Origin: Portulaca oleracea
Lineage: Eukaryota > Streptophyta > Magnoliopsida > Caryophyllales > Portulacaceae
DNA length: 64,000 bases
Direction: 5' to 3'
NCBI GenBank assembly: GCA_029582165.1
Contig: CM055868.1
Coordinates: 18,034,391-18,098,390 of the forward strand
A program made the translations under genes and the position numbers. Shown here one piece after another: positions 1 to 9,436 of the stretch (its first letter is position 1; the number at the start of each line of letters is the position of its first letter). The notes beneath the pieces were generated by a model. The model saw only the letters and a program-made list of their open reading frames with translations. It was not told where the DNA came from and did no database searches.

Positions 1-3000
1 AATAATAATCTGGAATTTAATGAACCCTTAAAAGAATTTTCTAATGAACATGAGCATAAAATGGCGGTGTTGGAAGACACCATCACCATAAATGTGGGCA
101 CGGAAGAACAAACTCGGGAGTTGAAGTTAGGTAGTTCACTCACAACAGAAGAACGGGTTGCATTTACAGAGCTTCTCCAGGAGTTTGTTGATGTATTCGT
201 ATGGTCTTACGAGGACATGCTAGGGATTGCAGGGAAATTGCGGAGCACACCATACCTTTGCTCCCCGATGCAAAACCAGTACGACAAATGGCTAGGAGGA
301 TGAAACCTGAATGGGCTAAGAAAATTGAAGAAGAGGTGATCAAGCAGCTTAACGCTGAGTTCATCAAAGCAGTCCAATATCCTGAATGGATTGCTAACAT
401 TGTCCCAGTACCCAAGAAAGACGGAAAAGTGCGCATGTGTATGAACTTCCGAGACCTTAACAAAGGTAGTCCCAAGGATAGTTTCCCTCTACCTCACATC
501 GATGTATTAGTGGATAAGACTTGCGGACATGAGCTTTTATCGTTTATGGATGGATATGCTAGTTACAACCAAATAAAAATGGCAGAAGAAGATATAGAGA
601 AAACTTCCTTTACTACACCATGGGGAACGTACTGTTATGTCGTCATGCCTTTCGGTCTAAAAAATGCCGGGGCAACGTACCAACGGACTGCCAATACCCT
701 ACTTCATGACATGATGCACGTCGAAGTAGAAGTTTATGTTGATGACATGATTGTTAAGTCCAAGACAAGGGAGGGTCATATTCCTAACCTTTGGAAGTTC
801 TTTCTGCGACTTCGCAAATACAAGATGCGGCTCAACCCAGCAAAGTGCACCTTCGGTGTTACCTCTGGGAAGCTACTAGGTTATGTGGTCAGCCAACGGG
901 GCATTGAAGTTGATCCTTCAAAGATCAAGGCTATCCAGCGATTCTGACCACCTAAGACAGAAAAGGAGATAAGAGGTTTCTTGGGCCGAATCCAGTACAT
1001 CAGCAGGTTCATTTCAAAGCTCACCATGACTTGTGAACCTTTGTTCAAGAAGCTGAAGAAAGGAAGCAAAGTAGAATGGGACGATCAATGTCAAGTTGCT
1101 TTTGAGAAAATCAAGGAATATTTGCAACATCCTCTAGTTCTCATGCCGCCAGTGTCAGATGAGCCTCTACTCCATTACCTTACAGTGACTAGCTCAGCAA
1201 TGGGGGCTATGCTAGCTCGAAAAGTAAAAAGTCAAGAGAGCGCCATCTACTACTTGAGCAAGAAGTTCTTAGACTACGAAAGTCGATACGCAGACATAGA
1301 GAAAATGGCCCTCGCATTAGTTTGGGCCACTAAGAAGTTAAGCCACTACATGCTCTCACACACAGTGTATGTAATAGCCGAGAACAATCCCATCAAATTC
1401 ATCATGGAGCAACCAACCATAAATAATCGCATCGCTCGATGGGTAGTCATGCTTTCTGCGTTCAATCTTCAATACTTACCCCAGAAATCTATTAAAGGGC
1501 GGGTTGTTTCAGATTTTCTGGCTGCTTCACCATCACAGGAACCTCCAAGCACTCACTTGGAATTCCAAGACGAAGACGTGTTCTTGACTGATGAAGTTAC
1601 TTGGGAAATGTATTTTGATGGGGCTTCTAATCAAATGGGTTGTGGAATAGGAGTACTGTTAATATCTCCAGAAGGTGCACATATCCCTGTATCTGTAAAA
1701 TTGGATTTTGATGCTACTAATAATGCGGCGAAATATGAAGCATGCATCAAAGGCCTACAAGCTGCCTTGGCTTTAGGAATACGCCACATAAATGTCTTTG
1801 GAGACTCTAGCCTCATCATTAACAAGGCTAAGAATGCATGGAAAGTTCGAAGTGAGTGCCTCTTAGCTTACCAGCAGAAGCTTTTGGGACTGGCTGACCA
1901 ATTTGAGAAGATCAACTTCCAATACCTTTCTAGGGATCACAACGAACTGGCCGATGCTATGGCTAAATTATCCTCAATGATATCCATCCCATCAGGCACG
2001 CTCCAGCTACCAGTAATTGTATGGCGACAGTCAGAACCCGCGTATGTCTGTGTCATGGAAACATAAGAAGAAGAGACTGAGGAATGGTTTCTCGACATAT
2101 ACAATTTCCTTCGGAAGGGAGAATATCCAACTGAGTTAGATGCTCGAGGGCAACGAGCGATCAGGGCTTTAGCAGCACAATACTGCTTGATCCAAGATCG
2201 TTTATACAAGAAGTCACCTACAGGCATCAATTTGTTGTGTATCGATGCCAAAAGTGCAAAGGAAGTCATGGCTACTTTACACGGAGGAGAGTGTGGGCCA
2301 CACATGTATGGGCGAATGCTAGCGAAGAAGATTCAAAGAGCTGGTTACTACTGGACCACTATGGAAGCAGACTACTTGAATTTCGTTCGGAAATGTCACA
2401 AATGCCAGGAGTATGCCAATCTGCAACATCAACCTCCTTCATATCTGACAACATTGACCTCTCCATGGCAATTCTCGGTATGGGGTATTGATATCATTGG
2501 CAAAATACATCCAACCGAAACCGGAGGACATGAATACATTTTGGTCGCTATTGATCTCTTCACTAAGTGGGTAGAGGTAGCCTCTTTTGCCAAGCTCACA
2601 TCTAAGCACGTGGCGAAATTCATCCTTCAGAACATTATATGCCGATATGGAGTACCTCATGAGATCATCAGCGATAATGGGAGTCATTTTTGAAAGGAAG
2701 TAGAAGTTTTGCTCACCAATTACAAAATTCAGCATCATCGGTCTTCACCTTACCGACCCCAAACCAATGGATCTGTAGAAGCGGCCAATAAAACGGTGGC
2801 AGGAATCATTAAGAAGATGGTCATCACTTACAAGGATTGGCCTGACAAGTTAGCATTTGCCTTATGGGGATACCGAACCTCAATTCAAACCGCCACAGGA
2901 GCGACACCATATACATTAGTGTATGGGATGGAAGCAGTCCTGCCGATCGAGTTAGCAATCCCGTCATTACGAATAGTGGCAGAAAGCCAATTGCCGGAAG

Positions 3001-3329
3001 CAGAATGGGTTAGGGCAATATTTGAGGAGTTAATGTTGATGGATGAAAGGCGATTAAGGGCATTGCATAATGCTCAAGTGTACCAGAATAGAATCACTCG
3101 CGCCTTTAATAAGAAGGTGAAAAGTCGTTCACTTCAAGAAGGTGATCTAGTGCTTAAGGAAATGAGGGCACCAATACAAGACCCAAGGGGAAAGTTTGAA
3201 CCTAATTGGAAGGGTCCTTATATGGTTAAGGAAATTTTGCCAGGAGGAGAAGCTCGGCTTGCCACTATGGATGGAGACGATGTGATTCAACCCACGAATT
3301 TGGATTAGCTCAAGCGATATTATGCTTAA
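1..3329 (+). pseudogene. pol: Tat pol: RT, RNase H, second RNase H, integrase (broken)
   Basis: Encodes the enzymes that copy element RNA to cDNA and insert it. The window opens in the protease-RT linker. RT runs about 300-945 with the catalytic YVDD at about 735-746. A diverged RNase H follows (about 960-1520), then a second RNase H (about 1590-1985). Integrase begins with an HHCC zinc finger (about 2277-2410, ending CHKC); its catalytic core has Asp in WGIDIIG, Asp in SDNGSHF and Glu in SVEAANK. Damage: one frameshift near 220-235, then stops TGA 945-947, TAA 2064-2066, TGA 2691-2693 and TAG 3306-3308; apart from the frameshift one reading frame is kept, and it would end at TAA 3327-3329. 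At least the last stop sits where relatives have Trp, fitting G-to-A decay of methylated DNA (inference). No chromodomain follows. Confidence 0.92.
1590..1985 (+). other. Second (archaeal-type) RNase H domain of Tat pol
   Basis: The segment starts with MYFDGASN, continues with NNAAKYEA and FGDSSLII and ends with SRDHNELADAMA. These are the Asp, Glu, Asp and terminal Asp blocks of an RNase HI fold. It follows the ordinary retroviral-type RNase H, whose SSAMGAML and ENNPIKF blocks have lost the expected acidic residues. Two RNase H domains in tandem are established for the Tat lineage, where the second is thought to have been acquired and to have taken over RNA removal. All key acidic residues are visible here. 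Confidence 0.85.
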
Positions 3330-3563
3330 TATAGTCAAGCAACTGAAAACCAATTTTCAGACACTTGGTTAATTTTCAATTTATGCTCATAAAAAGAAGA
3401 AAGATAAAGTTTACAAGGACACAATAATTGTAAATAATACTTCTTCTTTTATTAATAATCAAAATGCGAGTACATTGCTTGTAAATAAGAAAATTCAAAA
3501 GGCATAATTAAATAAAGGTTTATTCTAGCAAACCAGTTCAGTTCCTTCGCTTCCATCCATTTT

Positions 3564-5036
3564 CTAGTCTTGTTTCACCTTCTCTATGTCGCCAGTGGTC
3601 TCATGGTCAATCTCCATGTCTTTAGACTCGTTTGGGTCCGTCTTTTTGTTGTTAGGCTTATAGGCTCGCTTATGTGATTTCCGCGTCTCCACCCTCGGAT
3701 TGAGCCTGTCCTTTGCCGTCACCCTCGCACCGAGACGATCCTTTATCGTAGAGCGAGGACCTAGTCTATTCTTCATGGATGTCCGACTTCTTATCGCCTC
3801 TCCAGCACGGCGAGACTCAATAGCCACAATTAGCCATCCATGATATTCAGCGTCAGCAAACTCTGATATATGAGCCTTTGATGGAGCCTTGAGGGTCAGC
3901 CTTCTTGCCCAATACTTCAACCAAGAATCTATCACCGACCCACGAAGCTTCAATTGCTCGGGGGCTTCACATAGTCGACTGAGGATGTTCTGTTTGCGGC
4001 CCATCTGTCGCAATACCCGCTCCGAAAAATAGAAGGTCATGTGTGTCAAGCCGGCAATACACACATAAGCGTTGCGATAGCCACTGGTCACGTATTCGGG
4101 AACGTGCCACCACTCGATCCACCACGGGATGTCACGAGGTTCTTTCAGAAAGGCAATCCATTCAGTTACCGATCAGAGCTCGGTATATTTGCGCTTCCTT
4201 TGACAATAATTAGCGAGCGCCGAAGGGTTACGAGGAACCTCGATAAGGCCCAGATGCTCCATCAGCCAAATCTGCCCAAGACAGTTAGCACGGGTTACAA
4301 TTGCATGCCAATTATTCTCAAACTAACGAAAAAAAAAGAAAAAAAAACACCTTAAAACCTGCCTAGGGTATACACGCAGTAGATGTTTTTTTTGACAAAA
4401 ATAAGGGAAGAAGTATACCTGAAGAAGTAGGGGGCTCCCACGAAGCTCGAATTCTGGATCCGGATTATCCAAGCCCATCATGGTTTCCGCTAGCATCAAA
4501 GGCACTGGATTAAAACCTCGAGCCATGTCTTCCACGATCTGAATTAGGCTCGCCAGCCCGGTTCGTCGCCCGCCGTGATAGAAGCAATATTCTCCAAGAA
4601 GACATAGCACAAGTGCTCGCACCCGTATCACAGAATCATATTCCAACGTGTCAGGTGATTGAAAGAATTCGACAATGGTTTAGAAATGTACCTTATAGCC
4701 AAATAATGCGCTTCCTATGACCCAGTTCGGAAGGCATACCAGCTCCTTATATTGTTTGGTGTTATCGGCAACAGTTGGAGGTGATGTCGGCCTCGCAAAA
4801 TGATTCGTCCCGAGAATGGACGACCACTCTTCGGGTAGTGGGCATAGCTCTTTCAAGGAAAAACGGAAAACATCCATCTTTGGATCCCCAAAGGCACTCG
4901 CTGCTCGAATAAAGTCATGATTGACCCTCGCTTGTCGGAGACTTAGCAATTTCGTCAGGCTATATCTCCCGAGCTCTTTCTTCTCATCTCTAGACAAAGT
5001 GCTCATCCAAGTAGCGAGCTTCTTCTCGAAAGCCAT
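3564..5036 (-). pseudogene. Antisense accessory gene 1: plant mobile domain protein (two nonsense codons)
   Basis: A spliced gene opposite to pol. Exon 1 runs 5036-4419, the intron 4418-4272 (donor CAG/GTATAC, acceptor TTGGGCAG) and exon 2 4271-3564. Recognisable blocks are RVNHDFIRAASAF, DVFRFSLKELCPLPEEW, RVRALVLCLLGEY and, in exon 2, the WIEWW and RQMGRKQ regions, resembling the plant mobile domain shared by some plant transposons and host silencing factors. The C-terminus is basic and repetitive (KNRLGPRS, KDRLGARV, KDRLNPRV) then acidic, hinting at a nuclear protein. In-frame TAA near 4680 and TGA near 4180 break it. The reading frame is open up to an ATG at 5117, but a TATA box lies only 11-20 nt upstream of that codon, so the ATG at 5036 is preferred. 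Tat elements are known to carry extra ORFs, some antisense; the function is unknown. Confidence 0.75.
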
Positions 5037-5127
5037 AAGGATAGGATGCTTTCTTGAGATTTCGGAGACTTTTAGATGGGGATGCAAGAGAAGAGGATGA
5101 ATGATGACTACATGCACAAGAGTGAGG

Positions 5128-5137
5128 TATTTATATA
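5128..5137 (-). promoter_or_regulatory. Putative TATA box of antisense accessory gene 1
   Basis: Read on the minus strand the sequence is GGTATATAAATACC. It lies about 95 nt upstream of the preferred start codon at 5036, leaving a plausible leader of about 65 nt if transcription starts 30 nt downstream. This suggests the accessory gene has its own promoter rather than using the LTR. Prediction from sequence only. Confidence 0.5.
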
Positions 5138-5138
5138 C

Positions 5139-5768
5139 CTACATCAAGGATCAAAATGGAGCAAATCGACCATAAGCAATCAAATAGTCGTTGCCCTCAT
5201 ATCCCATGATTCAAGCCTTTCTTCAACGGCTAGCAAAAAAAAAATGAAGAAAAAAATATTATTACCCGCCTAGGGTATAATCTCAGCAGGCCAGCATGCG
5301 CGCGCGCGCGTCCACCCAGGCCCAACTCCCTGGGCGCTTAAAACCCGCCTAGGGTTTAAACGGCCCAGGCCCTTTTTTCGCTTCCGTGGCCCATCTGCGC
5401 CAGGGCCTCTCTTGGGCCGCTTTATTTTGGTTTAAATTGGCCCATTCATGTATTTTTGATGTTCCGGTTTCTGTTATCGGCCCAATGATGTCCGGTTCTG
5501 AAATTTTTGCTTGAGTTGTCTCCGACACTTAAGTTTTTGTCCTTTTATTATTTTATTTTCTTTTAGGGAAGCGGAATTAATTGGGATTAATCCCATCATG
5601 TGGAAAATATTTCGAAATTGTACTAAATAAAAGCGTCAAGTTGTACCTACACCAAGTTCGAGTCTTGAATAAAAAAATATATTACAAAGAGTCTTGCATA
5701 AAAAAAAATATATAAAACAAAAAAGATATATAATAAAAATAAAGAGGTCTTGGATTGCATAAAGGTGA
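5139..5768. other. Spacer between the two antisense genes, rich in GGCCCA boxes
   Basis: No coding potential. It holds a CG microsatellite near 5298-5310, two copies of the dispersed hairpin motif (5261-5280 and 5338-5360) and many GGCCCA/TGGGCC boxes between 5320 and 5490. Adjacent AAACCCTA-like sequence resembles plant telo-box plus site II promoters. It lies just upstream of accessory gene 1 and downstream of accessory gene 2, so it may contain the promoter of one and the terminator of the other. An AT-rich tail runs from 5570 to 5760. Confidence 0.5.
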
Positions 5769-8144
5769 TCACCACAGGGAACCAGAATCGCCGTTGTCCT
5801 CCATCAAGTTGCCCCCTGCATTTGAAGTACCGGCCGTGCCAAAGTAGGTGTCCCAGGAGTAATAGTCAGGTCTAGGAGCAGTCTGAACAGGAGGGGATGG
5901 CCCAGTCAAGGGCATTTCCGAAGGATGCACACTCGACGGTGAAGACACAGAATGCTCTTGCGAAGCAGCCAGCCAGGAATGATAAGGAACCTGCCATTCA
6001 GCAGATGGAATAGGCCATACCGGACCGGTTCCATAATCAGGGACGGGCCAACTGGAAGAAGCAGATCCACCCAGCCAAGAGTGCTGAGGCACAAACCACT
6101 CTTGGGAACCCATGGGCCATGACGGATCCATCTCAGGAGCAGGGATAAGCCATCCCGCAGAACCAGAACCAAATGATAAAGCATCATAAGGTGTAGGACG
6201 CGAAGTAGCGTCATCCGCTAGGGCCTGATCGCCAGGATACCCTACGCATGCACCTGAATCGCGGCCCCTCACCACCATTTCACGACCACGACGAGCAGAG
6301 CGCACTGAAGCCGGGTTATGACGAGAAGGAGGAGGCCAGTGGGTGGCACTCGATTCAGAAGCACCCTCCACCTAGTAAAAATGAGGCTGAGCATCACCAC
6401 CATATCTAGTGCTGTGATATGACCCTCCATGACCCAGTGGTTCCTCCAAGGACATTTGAGCCATGTCTGCTTCCATGCTCGGAGGGCGACGGCCTCTACT
6501 ACCGTACCTGCTACGGTGGGATCCAGTAGAGTGTTGACCCTCGATCAGAACGCCTTTGCCCCGACCCTCTGGTACAGCTGCTACGTGGAATATTCCCCAA
6601 CTGAAGAGCGACGTGGGGGCTCTGTGCGTGGAGCGCTTGCAGTGGAACATCGAGGCGGTTCTCTGGGAACGGATTCTGCGTCTGCCTCCATATCGGCCCA
6701 TCTAACAACACCACCTTGATATCTCCCCGAACCAGTGAAGCTCCGATCAATGAACTTCCTCATGGTGCTCCACTCCTTAGTCAGTCGCCGGAGAAAAGCC
6801 CACCTCGACTGAAAAAATAACAAAACAAAGGGTCATTCACGAGTGGTATACATGGTAAAAGGAGGCAATATAAAGCAAACTTTTACCGGTTTGTGGTCGA
6901 ATTCTTGGAGCGTAGAGCACTCACTACTGTTCTCCACTACCAGGAAGCCACCTATCTTTCGTCTCTCTTGAGGAGCCTCCACTTCGGCAGCTGCAGCGTA
7001 AGGTCCTTTTCATGACAAAATCTGCGTCGAAGACCACGTCCTGCCCGCCCCAAGGAAGATCGGTTATCATGACAAAATCTGTAGGTGTGACTATCATCTC
7101 ACCTACCGGGAAGTGGAATGTGTTAGTGGAATCCCACAACCTCTCCGCCATCGCCCGACCAATAGTGCGGAACGTCCTTTTCTTCCAAGCCTCCAAGCAT
7201 TTCCAGAAAGGCATGAAGCCCGCCGTGGTCAAAGTCTCTTGGAAAAAATTCCCCGGGATTGATTTCGCTGCCTTAAGTGGCTCTTTTAAGCCACCAGGAG
7301 TTTTCAGATTATCCTCCTAAGGGTAGAATTTCAGGGCGTCATTTTTTTTTAAAATAAGGGCTCCAAGCATAATTTCGTGGGCCCAAGCCGGATCCAGCAC
7401 GGACAGTGGGCTCACAGCCACGACCCATGAAGCAAACAAGCAAGTCCAAAACAATCGAGTCCAAAACCCACCTAGGGTATGACTCAAACAGGCCCACGAT
7501 TGCAGCCCACGAAGCGGCCTAGCAGAAAACAAAAAAAAAAAAGAGAAAAAAGAGCGCGGGTCAAAGCCCGCCTAGGGTTTGACCTCGCCCAGCCTATGCG
7601 ACGACCCAGCCAAAAAAAACAGAAGAAGGGGGCGCGAGTCAAAGCCCGCCTAGGCTTTGACTCCGCCTGGCCCAAACATTCGGCACAGGATGCGCGACTG
7701 CCCAGTAGGCCGGATGTAAAGCCCGCCTAGGCTTTATTCCGCCTGATGGGCTCTCGCACGGATACTTGGCCTAATATGCATACCTTTTTTTTTTTGGTCC
7801 ATTTATTTTGCAAAGCGATTTGCAGATTTATTTCTCGGTCAAAATATAGGAAATAAATGGGTCACTCTATATCCTGGTATGCATACTTAAAATAGCTAAA
7901 AATCGACAAAGTATGAAAAATAAATTCATGCTTGCTCATTTTTATGCTAAACTAAGTACAAGAGGAAGGTTTAAAGGATTACCTTGCCATGGGAGCGGTA
8001 AAACCAAGCATGGTTCCAAGATTCAACAACGAGATCAGAAGGAGCCACTTCCACGCCGGGGACAAAGTTACTTCGCGAAGATCGCTCATGAGGCCAAGCC
8101 GCCACATGAGGAAGAGGTGGATTTCTATGACTTCGGGGTTGCAT
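5769..8144 (-). pseudogene. Antisense accessory gene 2: spliced gene with plant-mobile-domain-like core and Trp-rich tail
   Basis: Exon 1 (8144-7983, 54 codons, too short for usual ORF cut-offs) starts MQPRSHRNPPLPHVAAW and ends at donor GGCAAG/GTAATC. Exon 2 (7317-6887) begins after acceptor CCCTTAG in the same phase; it carries TNTFHFPVGEMIVTPTDFVM and ITDLPWGG, the N-terminal signature of plant mobile domains. A frameshift near 7010 is followed by an open stretch ending at donor CCG/GTAAAAG. The next intron is 6886-6809 (acceptor TTTTTTCAG). Exon 3 (6808 onward) encodes a basic Arg/Ser-rich region with at least one frameshift. The last exon (about 6371-5769) encodes a Trp/Pro/Ser-rich tail with two repeats built around EWFVPQHSWL and EWQVPYHSWL. 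Exon boundaries are my prediction. Function unknown. Confidence 0.62.
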
Positions 8145-8762
8145 TTTTTCCCGAAAATTGCTCTAAAGGGACAAGAGTTCTTTCTAGAGAGAGAAGGAGT
8201 AAGCTAGAGAGATGAAGGAAATGAAGATGTGAATAAGTTGAGAGCAACCCTTTGCATTTTTAGAAAGGGTGGGTGAGTGTGAACCACTCGTTTTAGTAAC
8301 CACCTCGAGATGCCAAATGCGTTCCATTGGTCGGAAATCCGAAAGGTTATCCTTTTGTCACCCAAAAGGGAGGCAGGGTGATGTGGCCTCTTTAGGACCA
8401 CAAGTGGGACGGACCCACTTTGATTCTTTCACGAGGCAGAAAAAAAAAAGAAAAAACAAATACACAAAGCCCACCTAGGCTTTGTGCAGCCCAGAAGAAG
8501 CGGCCCAGAAGGCGCGGTCCAGGCGCGGATATGGCCAAATAAAAGGCCAAAACCCGCCTAGGCTTTGGAGCGCCTACAGGCCGATGTTTTGGCCCACAGT
8601 CGGAGCCCACACTCAGGCTTTGCAGCCCGTAGGTAAAAATCGAATCTCCTTCATTCTATTTCAATAAAACTGATGCTCGATTTTTTCATGATTTTCAGGT
8701 TGCCGACAACGGAACCACCATCACTCAACGACCGCACAAGAGGTCGCTGCTATTAGGATTCA
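8145..8762 (-). promoter_or_regulatory. Probable 5' leader and upstream region of accessory gene 2
   Basis: On the minus strand, the stretch just upstream of the ATG at 8144 is pyrimidine-rich (CT repeats at 8200-8230), as in plant leaders. Farther upstream lie two hairpin motif copies (8465, 8548) and GGCCCA boxes (8494-8600). No ORF is convincing. A clear TATA box was not found; a weak candidate is CTAAAAATG near 8258. Promoter function is inferred from position only. Confidence 0.4.
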
Positions 8763-8905
8763 GGGCCATCGGTAGAGTTTCGATGCAGTCCCAATTTCCG
8801 GGCCATCGGTAGAGTTTCGATGTAGTCCCAATCTCCGAGCCATCGGCATCGTGCCCGATGAAGTCTCGACCCCCAAGGCCATCAGCAACGCGCCTGAGGA
8901 AGTCC
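8763..8905 (+). repeat. 37-39 bp minisatellite, four units
   Basis: Units beginning GGGCCATCGGTAGAGTTTCG start at about 8763, 8800, 8837 and 8876, with spacing 37, 37 and 39 bp and growing divergence to the right. It belongs to the noncoding 3' region of the Tat element. The minus-strand Tat at the right edge has related short-unit repeats at 63240-63560. Confidence 0.8.
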
Positions 8906-8938
8906 TTCGGCATAAAAAATGCCCACCATCATCAACAT

Positions 8939-9230
8939 CGACACTGGGAAAGACTGGAATCGACACCGGGAAAGACTAGAACTGACAACGGGAAATACTG
9001 GACCCCATATGAACCGACACCGGGAAAGACTGGACGTCATATCAATCGACACCAGGAAAGACTGGAACCAACACCGGGAAAAACTGGACCCCATATACAT
9101 CGACACCGGGAAAGGCTAGAATCGACACCGGGAAAGACTGGAACCGACACCGGGAAAGACTGGAACCAACACCGGGACAGACTGGAACCGACACCGGGAA
9201 AGACTGGAAGCGACATTGGGAAAGACTAGA
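8939..9230 (+). repeat. 22 bp minisatellite (GACACCGGGAAAGACTGGAA units)
   Basis: About eleven units of CGACACCGGGAAAGACTGGA, mostly 22 bp apart, with two or three longer units carrying a CCCCATAT-type insert. It lies upstream of the polypurine tract of the Tat element. The same core, reversed (CCAGTCTTTCCCG), recurs at about 63050-63210 in the other Tat element, so the array is a family trait of the 3' untranslated region. Confidence 0.85.
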
Positions 9231-9420
9231 AAATTCCATCGACCATCGGCATCGTGTCCGATAACGAGTAGAGCATCATTCTTGCTCTAGATCATCTCAA
9301 AGGAGGCGCATGCCGCCCACAAACGCGATGCAGGACTCAGCTTCCAAGCATCAAATCAGGCTTTGCAAACCAAAGTCATATCCTCATACTACTTTGACCT
9401 TCGTCCTATTCGGACTCGAT

Positions 9421-9436
9421 CAAAGTGGGGGCTCTC
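9421..9436 (+). promoter_or_regulatory. Polypurine tract of the plus-strand Tat element
   Basis: AAAGTGGGGGCTCTC immediately precedes the LTR start. The counterpart (CAAAGTGGAGGCTCTC) lies at 62157-62172 on the minus strand next to the other Tat LTR. Polypurine tracts prime second-strand cDNA synthesis in LTR elements. Confidence 0.75.

Noticed and set aside
8939..9230. Regularly spaced 22 bp repeats as a CRISPR array
   Set aside because: Units are directly adjacent without unique spacers, the context is a plant retrotransposon, and no cas genes exist; it is a minisatellite.
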